Shown: piece by piece, positions 16,155 to 25,950 of the stretch
Numbering within the stretch: position 1 is the first letter of the stretch
How the letters are laid out: every line of letters begins with the position of its first letter
Assembly: GCF_003173055.1 (NCBI RefSeq)
Contig: NZ_QGLF01000001.1
Span: 689,085-753,084 of the forward strand
Origin: Zavarzinia compransoris
GTDB taxonomy: Bacteria; Pseudomonadota; Alphaproteobacteria; Zavarziniales; Zavarziniaceae
Direction of reading: 5' to 3'
DNA: 64,000 bases
Made by a program: the position numbers and the translations under genes
Notes under the pieces: generated by a model
Told to the model about the DNA's origin: nothing
Database searches by the model: none
The model's input: the letters and a program-made list of their open reading frames with translations, nothing else

Positions 16155-17084
16155 ATGAACCTGCCGGACCTCAATCTCCTGGTCGCGCTTGAGGCGGTGC
16201 TGGCCGAGGGCAGCGTGGCGGGTGCCGCCCGGCGCCTTCGTCTCAGCCCCTCGGCCATGAGCCGGACCCTGGCCCGGCTGCGCGAGGCAACGGGCGATCC
16301 CTTGCTGGTCCGGGCCGGCCGCGGCCTGGTGCCGACGCCCCGCGCGCTTGAACTCCGCGATCGGGTCGGGCCCTTGGTCGAGGCGGCCGCCGCCATGCTC
16401 CGCCCCGTCGTTCCGCCCGATCCGTCATCCCTGGTGCGGGATTTCACGCTTCGGTGCAGCGACGGTTTCGCGGAAAGTTTTGGTCCCGCCCTGCTGCGCC
16501 GGATCGCGGACGAGGCGCCGGCGGTGCGCCTGCGCTTCATGGCGAAGACCGACAAGAACAGCGATCTCCTGCGCCAGGGGCGGGTCGATCTCGAAACCGG
16601 GGTTCTGGGGGGCGGGCAGGGGCCGGAATTGCGGATACAGGCCCTGTTCGGCGATAGCTTTGTCGGCGTCGTCCGCCCCGGGCATCCGCTGGCGCAAGGG
16701 GCGGTCGGGCTGGCCGCCTATCTGGCGGCCCGGCATGTCCAGGTGGCGCGGCGCGACCAGGGCGGCGGGCCGGTCGATGCCATGCTTGAAGCGGGCGGCC
16801 AGCGGCGGGATGTGGCGGTCACGGTCGGCGGTTTCGCCCCGGCGCTGGCGCTGGTGCGGGAGATGGATCTGGTCGCGACCGTGCCGGCGCGGCATACCGC
16901 GGCGCTCCGCGCCGGATTGATTGAGTTCCCGCTACCCTTTGCCGTGCCCGCGCTGTCGATTTCGATGCTGTGGCATCCCCGGAACGATGCCGATCCCGGC
17001 CATCGCTGGCTGCGCGAGCTGCTGCGCAGCCTTTGCGCCGCTCAGACCCCGTCCGGCACCGTATCCACGCCCCAATCCTCGTAA
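16155..17084 (+). CDS. LysR-family transcriptional regulator
   Basis: 309-residue LysR protein. The N-terminal helix-turn-helix (about residues 5-63) has the family pattern LVALEAVLAEGSVAGAARRL and SAMSRTLARLREATGDPLLVR. A substrate-binding-type domain follows from about residue 90. It is divergent from the DHA2-type exporter and is the probable regulator of it. The ATG 16155 has only a weak GGGG before it. The last 43 bases overlap the oppositely oriented GFA-family gene. Confidence 0.92.
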   Translation: MNLPDLNLLVALEAVLAEGSVAGAARRLRLSPSAMSRTLARLREATGDPLLVRAGRGLVPTPRALELRDRVGPLVEAAAAMLRPVVPPDPSSLVRDFTLRCSDGFAESFGPALLRRIADEAPAVRLRFMAKTDKNSDLLRQGRVDLETGVLGGGQGPELRIQALFGDSFVGVVRPGHPLAQGAVGLAAYLAARHVQVARRDQGGGPVDAMLEAGGQRRDVAVTVGGFAPALALVREMDLVATVPARHTAALRAGLIEFPLPFAVPALSISMLWHPRNDADPGHRWLRELLRSLCAAQTPSGTVSTPQSS

Positions 17085-17479
17085 TGGGGGATGTGGTCGT
17101 CGCCGAGCACGATCCAGGGCAGTTTCTTGGAGATCCAGGTGTGATACTCGGGCGCCACCCGGTCCGGTTCGTCGAGGGTGGCGCAGGTGAAATCGATCTC
17201 GCCCGGCAGGTCGACGAAGCGGAAGGTGAGTTGCGTGCCGCAGGCCGTGCAGAACTGGCGGACCGAGCGGGGCGACCACGCGTAATCGGTAACCTCGCCG
17301 ACCATGGTGAAGGCATCGCGCGGCACCGTCGCCCAGGTGACATAGCCGGCGCCCGATGCCTTGCGGCACAGGGTGCAGTGGCAATGGCTGGTCGAGGTCG
17401 GCGCGGCCGTAATCCGATAAGTCACGGCACCGCACAGGCAGGAGCCGGCGAGGGGATCGTCCGCTGTGATGGGCCGCAT
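17042..17479 (-). CDS. GFA (CENP-V/glutathione-dependent formaldehyde-activating) family protein
   Basis: 145-residue zinc protein of the GFA/Mss4-like fold. The Cys clusters are GSCLCGAVTYRI near the start, HCHCTLCRKASG and FCTACGTQL, giving the seven or so ligands for two zinc ions. The enzyme named Gfa was proposed to join formaldehyde and glutathione, but most relatives have no known reaction, so function is open. ATG 17479 is chosen because it forms TGATG with the stop of xthA (1-base overlap), which suggests coupled translation. Confidence 0.85.
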   Translation of the reverse strand: MRPITADDPLAGSCLCGAVTYRITAAPTSTSHCHCTLCRKASGAGYVTWATVPRDAFTMVGEVTDYAWSPRSVRQFCTACGTQLTFRFVDLPGEIDFTCATLDEPDRVAPEYHTWISKKLPWIVLGDDHIPHYEDWGVDTVPDGV

Positions 17480-18246
17480 CACAGGTCCAGCTCGCACCAG
17501 ACCGGCGTGTGGTCGGACGGGCGTTCCTTTTCCCGCGGGGTGCGGTCGACGCCGGCATCGAGCAACCTGTCGGCGGCCTGGGGCGAGAGCAGCAGGTGGT
17601 CGATGCGCAGGCCGTTGTTCCGCTCGAAGGCGCGGGCCTGATAATCCCAATAGGTATAGCGCCGGGGCCCGGGATCGATCGCCATCAGGGCGTCCATGAG
17701 GCCGAGGTTGAGCAGCCGGCGGAAGGCGGCCCGGCTTTCCGGCTGGCACAGGGCATCGTCCCTGAAGGCGGCGGGATCGTAGCAGTCGCCGTCGGTCGGG
17801 CAGACGTTGTAGTCGCCGGCAAGAACCAGGGGCTCCTCGAAGGCGAGGAGCTTTTCCGCCTGATCGCGCAGCCGCGCCATCCAGCGCAGCTTGTAGGGGA
17901 ATTTCTCGGTCTCGACCGGGTTGCCGTTCGGCAGGTAGATCGAGGCGACGCGCAGGCGGCCGCCGATCAGGGCCTGGAGATAGCGGGCCTGTTCGTCCTC
18001 AGCCTCGCCGGGCAGGCGCTCTTCCTCGATCTCGATCGTATCCCTGGCCAGGATGGCGACGCCGTTATAGGACTTCTGGCCGACATAGCGGACGTTGTAG
18101 CCCGCGTCCTCGACCTCCGTCACCGGCATCTCCAGGGTTTTCAGCTCCTGCAGGCAGACGACGTCCGGCCCCGCCGCGCGCAGCCAGTCGACCAGATTGC
18201 CGAGGCGGGCCTTGACCGAATTGACGTTGAAACTGGCAACGCGCAT
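17479..18246 (-). CDS. xthA: exodeoxyribonuclease III / AP endonuclease
   Basis: 255-residue EEP-fold enzyme of base-excision repair that cuts DNA 5' to abasic sites and removes 3' blocks. Visible are the start MRVASFNVNSVKARL, the metal-binding Glu in CLQELK, YNGVAIL, the catalytic LAGDYNVCPTDGDCYD and the closing DHLLLSP and SDHTPV with the catalytic His. Length is normal. It lies 6 bases after erpA and directly before the GFA gene in one minus-strand unit. Confidence 0.95.
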   Translation of the reverse strand: MRVASFNVNSVKARLGNLVDWLRAAGPDVVCLQELKTLEMPVTEVEDAGYNVRYVGQKSYNGVAILARDTIEIEEERLPGEAEDEQARYLQALIGGRLRVASIYLPNGNPVETEKFPYKLRWMARLRDQAEKLLAFEEPLVLAGDYNVCPTDGDCYDPAAFRDDALCQPESRAAFRRLLNLGLMDALMAIDPGPRRYTYWDYQARAFERNNGLRIDHLLLSPQAADRLLDAGVDRTPREKERPSDHTPVWCELDL

Positions 18247-18252
18247 GAAGGC

Positions 18253-18645
18253 TCAGATCGCGAAGGACGAGCCGCAGCCGCAGGACGAGGTGGCGTTCGG
18301 GTTCTTCACCTGGAAGGACGCGCTCATCATGTCCTCGACATAGTCGACGACCGAGCCGGCCAGAAGGTCGAGAGAGACCGAATCGATCCGGACCGTGGCG
18401 CCGTCCCGCTCGATGACGAAATCGTCGTCCTGGGGCGTCTCGTCGAAATCGAAATTATACTGGAAGCCGGAACAGCCGCCGCCGGTCACGGCGATGCGGA
18501 GAAAGGCGCCGGGCTTGCCTTCTTCGCGCAGCAGGAAGGCGATGCGGTCGGCGGCGCTCGCGGTCAGGCCGACGTTGCGGCCGTCGCCTGTCAGGGCGCC
18601 CGGCGGCACGGCGGCGTTATTCTCTGCGGCATGGGTCGCGGACAT
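18253..18645 (-). CDS. erpA: iron-sulfur cluster insertion protein ErpA (A-type carrier)
   Basis: A-type iron-sulfur carrier (130 aa) that hands [4Fe-4S] clusters to apo-proteins such as isoprenoid-synthesis and respiratory enzymes. The three conserved Cys are seen in TGGGCSGFQY and SSCGCGSSF, with the phrase FVIERDGATVRID between. ATG 18645, with GGGAG before it, is preferred to an upstream TTG at 18669. A strong promoter with a perfect -35 box lies upstream. xthA follows after 6 bases. Confidence 0.92.
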   Translation of the reverse strand: MSATHAAENNAAVPPGALTGDGRNVGLTASAADRIAFLLREEGKPGAFLRIAVTGGGCSGFQYNFDFDETPQDDDFVIERDGATVRIDSVSLDLLAGSVVDYVEDMMSASFQVKNPNATSSCGCGSSFAI

Positions 18646-18687
18646 GGCCAGCACTCCCGGCGAAGACAAGGTTAAGGTCAGGGAATA

Positions 18688-18715
18688 AACATAGGATGTG
18701 CGGGCGCCATGTCAA
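18688..18715 (-). promoter_or_regulatory. sigma70-type promoter of erpA
   Basis: Read on the minus strand, TTGACA (18715-18710, full match) is followed after 16 bases by TATGTT (18693-18688). Transcription would start about 30 bases before the erpA ATG at 18645. Confidence 0.6.
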
Positions 18716-18777
18716 TTTGCCCCGGTTGCGATGCTGCCTTTCTTGCGGCGCGGGGGCGGCGCCTGTAGTTTCCCGCC

Positions 18778-19980
18778 ATGACGTCCCCCCCCGCCATCGG
18801 CGCCCGCGCGCCCTATGCCAGCGACCCGCGGCAGAGCCGCGGCCGGCGCGCCGCGGAGCCGGACAGCCCGACCCGCAGCCCCTTTCAGCGCGACCGCGAC
18901 CGGATCATCCATTCGGGCGCCTTCCGCCGCCTGCAATACAAGACCCAGGTCTTCATCTATCATGAGGGCGACCACTACCGCACAAGGCTGACCCACAGCC
19001 TCGAAGTGGCGCAGATCGCCCGCTCGATCTGCCGGGTGATGCGCCTCGACGAGGACCTGGGGGAGGCGCTGGCGCTGGCCCATGATCTCGGCCACACCTG
19101 TTTCGGCCATGCCGGCGAGGATGCCCTCGACCACAAGATGGCGCCCTTCGGCGGTTTCGACCACAATGCCCAGACCCTGCGCATCCTGACCAAGCTGGAA
19201 AAGCGCTTCGCCGAATTCGACGGCCTGAACCTGACCTGGGAAACCCTCGAAGGGGTGGTGAAGCACAACGGCCCCCTGGTGGACGCTGGCGGCAAGCCCC
19301 TGAAGGGGGACGGGCCGCTGCCGGCCGCGATCGTCGAATATATGGCAGAGCAGGACCTGGAACTGGCGACCCACGCCGGGCCCGAGGCCCAGGTGGCGGC
19401 ACTGGCCGACGATATCGCCTATAACAACCACGATATCGACGACGGCCTGCGCGCCGGCCTGTTCCGCCTCGACGACCTGCGCGACCTGCCCCTGGTGGGC
19501 GAGGTCCTGTGCGCGGTCGAGGCGAAATATCCCGGCATCGGGCGCGAGCGCACGGCGCATGAGACGGTGCGTGCCCTGATCGGGCGCATGGTCGACGATG
19601 TCCTGACCGAGTCGCGCCGGCGGCTGGCGGCGCTCGATCCCCGGACGGTCGGGGACATCCGCCGCCACCACAGCCCGGTGATTTCCTTCTCGCCCGCCAT
19701 GGCGGAACAGGATCGGGCATTGAAGGCTTTCCTCTGGAGCCGTATGTATCGCCATGACCGGGTGAACCGCATGACCTCCAAGGCCAGGCGCTGCGTCCGG
19801 GACCTGTTCGACCTCCTGCTCGCGGAACCGCAGTGCCTGCCCGCGGATTGGGCCAAGCGGGCGGAAGGGCCGGGAACGGCCAGGACCGCGCGGCTCGTCG
19901 CCGACTTCATCGCCGGCATGACCGATCGCTTCGCGATCGAGGAACATGCCCGCCTCTTCGACATCAGCGTAACGACATGA
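18778..19980 (+). CDS. dgt: deoxyguanosinetriphosphate triphosphohydrolase-like protein
   Basis: HD-domain dNTP triphosphohydrolase (400 aa) that splits dNTPs to nucleoside and triphosphate. Metal ligands appear in RLTHSLEV (first His), [13 protein letters not shown] (HD pair) and [15 protein letters not shown] (last Asp). The length and the N-terminal [23 protein letters not shown] fit the alphaproteobacterial dgt type 2 group. Its stop overlaps the argS start (ATGA), as in many alphaproteobacteria where dgt, argS and a SPOR-domain gene travel together. Confidence 0.95.
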   Translation: MTSPPAIGARAPYASDPRQSRGRRAAEPDSPTRSPFQRDRDRIIHSGAFRRLQYKTQVFIYHEGDHYRTRLTHSLEVAQIARSICRVMRLDEDLGEALALAHDLGHTCFGHAGEDALDHKMAPFGGFDHNAQTLRILTKLEKRFAEFDGLNLTWETLEGVVKHNGPLVDAGGKPLKGDGPLPAAIVEYMAEQDLELATHAGPEAQVAALADDIAYNNHDIDDGLRAGLFRLDDLRDLPLVGEVLCAVEAKYPGIGRERTAHETVRALIGRMVDDVLTESRRRLAALDPRTVGDIRRHHSPVISFSPAMAEQDRALKAFLWSRMYRHDRVNRMTSKARRCVRDLFDLLLAEPQCLPADWAKRAEGPGTARTARLVADFIAGMTDRFAIEEHARLFDISVTT

Positions 19981-21737
19981 CCAATTATTTCGATTCCCTG
20001 GCCCAAGACCTGAAGACCCGCCTTGCCGGCCTGGCCGCCGCCGGCACGATCCCGGCCCTGCCGGACAATCTGGGCGCGGTGGTGCTGGAGCCGACCCGCG
20101 ACGCCGCCCACGGCGACGTCGCGACCAATGCCGCCCTCGTGCTGTCGAAGCCTTTGGGGCTCAAGCCCCAGGTGCTCGGCCAGCATATCGCCGAGGCGAT
20201 GCGCGCCCATCCGGCGGTGACCGAGGCCGCGGTGGCGGGCCCCGGCTTCGTCAACCTGCGCCTGTCGGATGCCTTCTGGCACGAGCGGCTGGGCGAGGTG
20301 CTGGCGGCCGGCGCCGATTACGGCACCTCGGCCCGGGGCGCCGGCGTCGCCGTCAATGTCGAATATGTCTCGGCCAATCCGACCGGGCCGCTTCACGTCG
20401 GCCATTGCCGGGGGGCGGTCTTCGGCGATGCCCTGGCGGCCCTGCTCGAGAAGGTCGGCTATGGCGTCGCCCGGGAATATTACATCAACGATGCCGGCGG
20501 GCAGGTCGATACGCTGGCGCGTTCCGCCTATCTGCGCTACCGCGAGGCGCTGGGCGACGATATCGGCGAGATTCCGGAAGGTCTCTACCCCGGCGATTAT
20601 CTGGTCCCGGTGGGCGCGGGGCTGAAGGAAAAATACGGCAGCCGCTTCCACCATCAGCCCGAAGACGCCTGGCTGATGCCGGTGCGCGAATTCGCCATCG
20701 CCGCCATGATGGCGATGATCCGCGAGGATCTGGCCGCCCTGAACATCCGCCAGGATGTCTTCTTCTCGGAATATTCGCTGCACGCCACGGGCCGGATCGA
20801 TCAGGCGCTCGAGGCCCTGACCGGCAAGGGCCTGATCTACGAAGGCGTGCTCGAAGCCCCGAAGGGCAAGCAGCCCGACGATTGGGAGCCGCGGCCGCAG
20901 ACCCTGTTCAAGGCGTCCGAATTCGGCGACGACACCGACCGCCCGCTGAAGAAGTCGAACGGCGCCTGGACCTATTTCGCCGCCGACATTGCCTATCACT
21001 TCGACAAGTTCAACCGCGGCTTCAACCGCCAGATCGACGTCTGGGGCGCCGACCACGGCGGCTATATCAAGCGCATGCGCGCCGCCGTCACCGCCATTTC
21101 CGGCGGCAAGGCCGATCTCGACGTCAAGATCTGCCAATTGGTCAAGCTGACCCGGGGCGGCGAGCCGGTGAAAATGTCCAAGCGTTCGGGCAGTTTCGTC
21201 ACGCTCCGCGATGTCGTCGACGAAGTGGGCAAGGATGTCGTCCGCTTCATGATGCTGACGCGGAAGAACGACGCCCCGATCGATTTCGACTTCGAGAAGG
21301 TGACCGAACAGTCGAAGGACAACCCGGTCTTCTACGTCCAATACGCCCATGCCCGCGCCCGTTCCGTGCTGCGCAAGGCGGAGGAAGAGGTCGCCGGCCT
21401 CGACCTTTCGCGCGGCGGTCTCCGCAAGGCGGCCTTCGGGCGCCTGTCGTCGGCCGACGAACTGGCCCTGGTCCGGCTGATGGCGGCCTTTCCCCGCCTG
21501 CTCGAACAGGCGGCGGAGGCGAGCGAGCCGCATCGCGTGGCCTTCGCCCTTTACGATCTCGCGGCGGCCTTCCACGGCCTGTGGAACAAGGGCAAGGAAG
21601 ATCCGTCGCTGCGCTTCATCCATGCCGACGATCCGGAACTGACGCTGGCGCGCCTGTCCCTGTTGCAGGCGGTCTGCGACGTCATCGCTTCCGGTCTCGG
21701 CATTCTCGGCGTCACCCCGGTCGAGGAGATGCGTTGA
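19977..21737 (+). CDS. argS: arginine--tRNA ligase
   Basis: Class I arginyl-tRNA synthetase (586 aa). Seen are the N-terminal Add-1 domain, the HIGH motif as HVGH in [16 protein letters not shown], the KMSK motif [12 protein letters not shown] and the C-terminal anticodon-binding DALR domain ([16 protein letters not shown]). Length is normal. ATG 19977 overlaps the dgt stop by 4 bases, and the stop shares one base with the next ATG (TGATG). The three genes are therefore translationally linked. Confidence 0.97.
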   Translation: MTNYFDSLAQDLKTRLAGLAAAGTIPALPDNLGAVVLEPTRDAAHGDVATNAALVLSKPLGLKPQVLGQHIAEAMRAHPAVTEAAVAGPGFVNLRLSDAFWHERLGEVLAAGADYGTSARGAGVAVNVEYVSANPTGPLHVGHCRGAVFGDALAALLEKVGYGVAREYYINDAGGQVDTLARSAYLRYREALGDDIGEIPEGLYPGDYLVPVGAGLKEKYGSRFHHQPEDAWLMPVREFAIAAMMAMIREDLAALNIRQDVFFSEYSLHATGRIDQALEALTGKGLIYEGVLEAPKGKQPDDWEPRPQTLFKASEFGDDTDRPLKKSNGAWTYFAADIAYHFDKFNRGFNRQIDVWGADHGGYIKRMRAAVTAISGGKADLDVKICQLVKLTRGGEPVKMSKRSGSFVTLRDVVDEVGKDVVRFMMLTRKNDAPIDFDFEKVTEQSKDNPVFYVQYAHARARSVLRKAEEEVAGLDLSRGGLRKAAFGRLSSADELALVRLMAAFPRLLEQAAEASEPHRVAFALYDLAAAFHGLWNKGKEDPSLRFIHADDPELTLARLSLLQAVCDVIASGLGILGVTPVEEMR

Positions 21738-22642
21738 TGTCCGGTCAGCCGCACGATCCCTATACGCCGGACCCCTATGGCCAGGGGCCCTATCGCCCCG
21801 GCCCGGCCGGCGACCGCCTCGTCCCGCCGTCGACCACGGACGGCGAGGGCGGGGGGCTGCGGATCGGCCGCCTGATCCTGATGGGTCTCGCGGGCGGCGC
21901 CGCGCTCTACCTGCTGCTGTCCCTCTTCGCCGGCAGCGACGGTCCCGAGGTCGCCGACGTCAACAGCGTGCCCCTGGTGCGCGCCAACCCGGAACCGGCC
22001 AAGGCCTCCCCCGACGAGCCGGGCGGCCTTGAGGTGCCCGACCAGGACAAGCTGATCTTCGATCGCATCGGCGGCGGCACCACGGATTCGAGCCTGCCCG
22101 AACAATTGCTGCCCCCGCCGGACGAGCCCATGGCCCGCCCGGCCCCGCCGCCGCCGCCGCCGCCGGTGGCCGCTGTGCCCCCGGCCCCCGCGCCGGCAAC
22201 GGTGCCCGACCCCGCGCCGGCCCCGGCACCTTCGGCCGCCGCCGCCCCGCCGCCGGCGACCGCCCCGGCCAAGCCGGCGCCGGCACCCGCCCCGGCCAAG
22301 CCTTCGCCCAGCGCGACGACGCCGGCCCCGGCCGAGACCCCGAAGCCGGCTCCGAGCACGACCCCCGCGCCCCCGCCGGCGGCCCCGGCGCCCACGGCCG
22401 GCGGCATCACCATCCAGTTGGCGGCGCTGAAGGACGAGGCGGCGGCGAAAAAGGCCTGGACGCGGATTTCCAAGGCCAATTCCGATCTTCTGGCCGGCCT
22501 GAAGCCGATCATCCAGCCGGTGCAGGTGGGCGGCAGCACGCTTTACCGCCTGCGGGCCGGGCCCTTCGTCAGCAAGGATGCGGCGGCCCAGGTCTGCGCC
22601 AAGCTGAAGCAGCGCAATCAGGACTGCAATGTCGTCCGCTGA
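21737..22642 (+). CDS. SPOR-domain inner-membrane protein
   Basis: 301 residues: a Pro/Tyr-rich cytoplasmic start, a single TM helix at about 44-65, a long Pro/Ala-rich periplasmic linker (about 135-220) and a C-terminal SPOR domain (about 225-301, starting GGITIQLAALKDEA). SPOR domains bind denuded glycan strands at the division septum, so it is probably a FtsN/DedD-like division or septal cell-wall protein. It starts within the argS stop, and its end overlaps nagZ by 14 bases. Confidence 0.9.
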   Translation: MSGQPHDPYTPDPYGQGPYRPGPAGDRLVPPSTTDGEGGGLRIGRLILMGLAGGAALYLLLSLFAGSDGPEVADVNSVPLVRANPEPAKASPDEPGGLEVPDQDKLIFDRIGGGTTDSSLPEQLLPPPDEPMARPAPPPPPPPVAAVPPAPAPATVPDPAPAPAPSAAAAPPPATAPAKPAPAPAPAKPSPSATTPAPAETPKPAPSTTPAPPPAAPAPTAGGITIQLAALKDEAAAKKAWTRISKANSDLLAGLKPIIQPVQVGGSTLYRLRAGPFVSKDAAAQVCAKLKQRNQDCNVVR

Positions 22643-23657
22643 AGCCGCCCCCCGCGCCCTGATCGTCGGCATCGCCGGCAAAAGCCTGAGCGACGCGGAG
22701 CGGGACTTGTTCCGGGCCGTGCCCCCGCTCGGCTTCATCCTGTTCGCGCGGAACATCGAGACGCCGGCGCAGGTCGCCGCCCTGGTCGCCGAGTGCCGGG
22801 CGGCGGTGGGCCGTCCGGATGCGACGGTCTGGATCGACCAGGAGGGCGGGCGCGTCGCCCGGCTGCGCCCGCCGCATTGGCCGTCCTATTACCCGGCTGC
22901 CCGGCTCGGCGGTCTCGACGGCGGCGCCGGCCAGCGCGCGGTCTATCTCCAGGCCCGGCTGATCGCCGACGACCTGGCCCGTCTCGGCATCGACGTCGAC
23001 TGCCACCCCTGCATCGACCTGACGATCCCGGGCGCCCACGACGTGATCGGCGACCGCGCGCTCAGCGCCGATCCGGCGACCGTCGCCGATCTCGGCCGCG
23101 CGGCCTGCGAGGGCTTGCTCGACGGCGGCGTCCTGCCCGTGATCAAGCATCTGCCCGGCCATGGCCGCGCCCTGGCCGACAGCCATCATCACCTGCCGGT
23201 GGTCGATACGCCGCTCGCCGTGCTGGAGGCGACGGATTTCGTGCCCTTCAAGGCCCTGTCCGACATGCCGATCGCCATGACCGCCCATATCGTCTTCACC
23301 GCGGTCGATCCCGACCATCCCCTGACCCAATCGGCCCGCGGGATCGACGAGGTCGTGCGCGGGCTGCTCGGCTTCGACGGCGTGATCGTGTCCGACGACC
23401 TGAACATGCAGGCGCTCAGCGGCGACCTGCCGGCCCGGGCGGCCGGGGCCTTCGCCGCCGGCTGCGACATCGCCCTTCATTGCAGCGGCCGCCTCGACGA
23501 GCTGGCGGCGCTGCTGCCGGCCGCGCCGGTGCTGGCCGGCGAGGCTTTTGCGCGCTGGACCCTGGCCGCCGGGCGCCGTGCCCCGGCGCTGCCCTTCGAC
23601 CGCGAGGCCGCCCGGGCGGAGCTTGACGCGCTGGTCGCGACCGAGGCCGTGGCATGA
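22629..23657 (+). CDS. nagZ: beta-N-acetylhexosaminidase
   Basis: GH3 family enzyme (342 aa) that removes N-acetylglucosamine from anhydromuropeptides in cytoplasmic cell-wall recycling. The loop KHLPGHG carries the catalytic His region and SDDLNM holds the nucleophile Asp; GFILFARNIE and WIDQEGGRVARLRPP are also family-typical. The gene overlaps the SPOR-domain gene by 14 bases and the next gene by 4. Products can act on AmpC-type beta-lactamase induction in other bacteria, but no such system is seen here. Confidence 0.95.
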   Translation: MSSAEAAPRALIVGIAGKSLSDAERDLFRAVPPLGFILFARNIETPAQVAALVAECRAAVGRPDATVWIDQEGGRVARLRPPHWPSYYPAARLGGLDGGAGQRAVYLQARLIADDLARLGIDVDCHPCIDLTIPGAHDVIGDRALSADPATVADLGRAACEGLLDGGVLPVIKHLPGHGRALADSHHHLPVVDTPLAVLEATDFVPFKALSDMPIAMTAHIVFTAVDPDHPLTQSARGIDEVVRGLLGFDGVIVSDDLNMQALSGDLPARAAGAFAAGCDIALHCSGRLDELAALLPAAPVLAGEAFARWTLAAGRRAPALPFDREAARAELDALVATEAVA

Positions 23658-24334
23658 ACGACTTCCTGCAACAGGTGACGGTCTGGGCCCTGCCGATCGT
23701 CTTCGCCATCACCCTGCACGAAGCCGCGCACGGCTGGATGGCGAACCGCCTGGGCGATCCGACCGCGCGCATGCTGGGGCGGGTCACCCTCAACCCGATC
23801 CGCCATATCGATCCGCTCGGCACCATCATCCTGCCGGCGCTGCTGCTGCTGACCGTGGGTTTCGCCTTCGGCTATGCCAAGCCGGTGCCGATCAATTTCC
23901 GCAACCTGCGCAACCCGCGCCGCGACATGGTGCTGGTCGCCGCCGCCGGGCCCGGGGCCAATATGCTGATGGCGCTGATCGCCGCCGGGCTGATCCATCT
24001 GGTGCCGGTGCTGCCGGAACAGGTGGGGATCTGGCTCGGGCAGAATTGCGTCAATGCCATCGTCATCAATGCCGTGCTGGGGGTCTTCAACATGATACCC
24101 CTGCCGCCGCTCGACGGCGGCCGGGTCGCGGTCGGGCTGCTGCCCCGCGCGCTGGCCTATCCGCTCGCCCGGGTCGAGCCCTATGGCATGCTGCTGATCT
24201 TCGGCGCCGCCTTCCTGCTGCCCATGGTGGCGGCCCAGGCCGGCCTCGACGTCAACCCGGTGTTCGACCTGATCGAGCCGGTGATCCGCGGCGTCGTTGG
24301 CCTGTTCGTGTCGCTGGCCGGGCTCGGCCTCTGA
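23654..24334 (+). CDS. site-2 protease family zinc metalloprotease (M50)
   Basis: 226-residue membrane protein with the zinc motif HEAAH in TM1 (about residue 22), AAAGPGANMLMALIAA in the middle and the third motif FNMIPLPPLDGGRV, the order expected of SpoIVFB/YwhC-type intramembrane proteases. No PDZ or CBS domain is present. Its substrate is unknown. It overlaps nagZ by 4 bases and lies 16 bases before scpA. Confidence 0.9.
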   Translation: MNDFLQQVTVWALPIVFAITLHEAAHGWMANRLGDPTARMLGRVTLNPIRHIDPLGTIILPALLLLTVGFAFGYAKPVPINFRNLRNPRRDMVLVAAAGPGANMLMALIAAGLIHLVPVLPEQVGIWLGQNCVNAIVINAVLGVFNMIPLPPLDGGRVAVGLLPRALAYPLARVEPYGMLLIFGAAFLLPMVAAQAGLDVNPVFDLIEPVIRGVVGLFVSLAGLGL

Positions 24335-24350
24335 GCGGCGGACCGCGCCC

Positions 24351-25139
24351 ATGAGCGAACCCTCCCTGCCGTTCGAGGACAAGCCGCCCGCAATCCTAGG
24401 AGAGGACGGCGAGATCCTGACGGTCGACGTCGAGGGCTTCGAGGGGCCGCTCGATCTCCTGCTGGCGCTGGCCAAGGCGCAGAAGGTCGACCTCAAGAAG
24501 ATCTCGATTCTGAAGCTGGCCGACCAATACCTGATCTTCGTCAACGAGGCGCGGCGCCTGCGCCTCGAACTCGCCGCCGACTATCTGGTCATGGCCGCCT
24601 GGCTCGCCTATCTGAAGTCGCGCCTGATGCTGCCCGAACCCCCGGCGGGCGAGGAACCCTCGGGCGAGGAACTGGCCGCGCGCATGGCGCTGCAACTCGA
24701 ACGGCTGGAAGCGATCCGCGCCGCCGCGGCGAAACTGATGTCGCGCCACCAGTTGGGCCGCGACGTCTTCGCCCGCGGCGCCCCGGAAGGGGTGACGGTG
24801 GTGCGCCGGTCCAACTGGTCGGTCGGCCTCTACGACCTGATCAAGGCCTATGCCGATTGGGCGGCGCGCAAGACCGGCGGCCATCTGACCGTGAAACTGC
24901 CGCCGATCTTCACCATGGAGGCGGCGATCGAGCGCCTGTCCTCCATGCTGGGCGTCGATCTCGACTGGACCCGGCTCGAAATGTTCATGCCCGCCGAATT
25001 CGCCGATCCCCTCGGGCGGCGCTCCGCCCTGGCCGGGACTTTCGCCGCCAGCCTCGAACTGGTGCGCCAGGGCAAGATCCAGCTGCGCCAGACCGAGCCC
25101 TTCGCCCCCATCTTCATCCGCAAGGCCCGCGACGAATGA
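24351..25139 (+). CDS. scpA: segregation and condensation protein A
   Basis: Kleisin (262 aa) that bridges the SMC heads in the condensin complex and so helps compact and separate the chromosome. The N-terminal FEGPLDLLLALAKAQKVDLKKI and YLVMAAWLAYLKSRLMLP, the helical middle and the C-terminal winged helix (FAASLELVRQGKIQLRQTE) are all seen. ATG 24351 is chosen; the open frame before it is the out-of-frame tail of the M50 gene. Its stop overlaps the scpB start by 4 bases. Confidence 0.95.
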   Translation: MSEPSLPFEDKPPAILGEDGEILTVDVEGFEGPLDLLLALAKAQKVDLKKISILKLADQYLIFVNEARRLRLELAADYLVMAAWLAYLKSRLMLPEPPAGEEPSGEELAARMALQLERLEAIRAAAAKLMSRHQLGRDVFARGAPEGVTVVRRSNWSVGLYDLIKAYADWAARKTGGHLTVKLPPIFTMEAAIERLSSMLGVDLDWTRLEMFMPAEFADPLGRRSALAGTFAASLELVRQGKIQLRQTEPFAPIFIRKARDE

Positions 25140-25846
25140 GCGACATCGAAGATCCCGAGGACAATGAGGCTGCGGCCGCCGGGGTCGCGTTGCCCGACGA
25201 AGCCGATCTCCTGCATTTCAGCCGCATGGTCGAGGCCCTGATCTTCGCCGCCGCCGAGCCGATGGACGAGGCCAGCCTCGCCCAGCGCCTGCCGCCGGGC
25301 ACGCCGGTGCGGCTGCTGATCGAGCGCGTCGCCGAGGCCTATCGCGGCCGGGGCGTCAACCTGATCGAGGTGGCGGGGCGCTGGACCTTCCGCACCGCGC
25401 CCGACCTTGCCTTCCTGCTGCGCCGGGATACGGAGGAGACCCGCCGCCTGTCCCGCGCCGCGATCGAGACGCTCGCCATCGTCGCCTATCACCAGCCGGT
25501 GACGCGGGCGGAGATCGAGGCGATTCGCGGCGTCGCGGTCAGCCGGGGGACGCTGGACGTGCTGCTCGAAACCGGCTGGGTGAAGCCGGCCGGCCGGCGC
25601 AAGACCCCGGGCAAGCCCCTGACCTTCAAGACCACCGATATCTTTCTCGAACACTTCGGCCTCGCCCAGATCGGCGACCTGCCGGGGATCGAGGACCTGA
25701 AGGCGGCGGGCCTGGTCGACCCCCGCCAGGCCATGCCGGTGATCGGCCGCGACGAGGACCTGGAGCCCTTGGAAGAGGGCGACGGCGGCGACGAGCCGCT
25801 CGATACCGGCGAGGGGCCGGTGCGGCAGGATGACAGCGGTGCATGA
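25136..25846 (+). CDS. scpB: segregation and condensation protein B
   Basis: 236-residue ScpB, the dimeric winged-helix partner of ScpA in the SMC complex. Visible are MVEALIFAAAEPMDEASLAQRLP, the RRLSRAAIETLAIVAYHQPVTRAEIEAIRGV signature (split between the two winged helices), and FLEHFGLAQIGDLP near the end. An acidic tail of about 40 residues follows. No smc gene is adjacent, which is normal. Confidence 0.95.
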   Translation: MSDIEDPEDNEAAAAGVALPDEADLLHFSRMVEALIFAAAEPMDEASLAQRLPPGTPVRLLIERVAEAYRGRGVNLIEVAGRWTFRTAPDLAFLLRRDTEETRRLSRAAIETLAIVAYHQPVTRAEIEAIRGVAVSRGTLDVLLETGWVKPAGRRKTPGKPLTFKTTDIFLEHFGLAQIGDLPGIEDLKAAGLVDPRQAMPVIGRDEDLEPLEEGDGGDEPLDTGEGPVRQDDSGA

Positions 25847-25872
25847 TCCGCACTTGCATCCGCCGGCGACAC

Positions 25873-25887
25873 TGACAATCATTCGCA
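25873..25887 (+). promoter_or_regulatory. Fur-box-like site before the ferric iron ABC genes
   Basis: TGACAATCATTCGCA matches the 7-1-7 Fur box (TGATAAT-n-ATTATCA) at 12 of 14 positions. It lies 63 bases before the preferred permease start. It fits iron-dependent repression of the transporter, although alphaproteobacteria may use Irr or RirA instead of Fur for such sites. Confidence 0.6.
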
Positions 25888-25950
25888 AGATTTTTTGTGC
25901 CTACGCCATTTCCGGGGTGCCGACGCGCCCCGGCGGGAAGTCGATTTGAC

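Noticed and set aside
22138-22400. Pro/Ala-rich repeats in the SPOR-domain gene as a separate repeat element
   Set aside because: The codons are irregular and the stretch is an ordinary periplasmic linker of this family.
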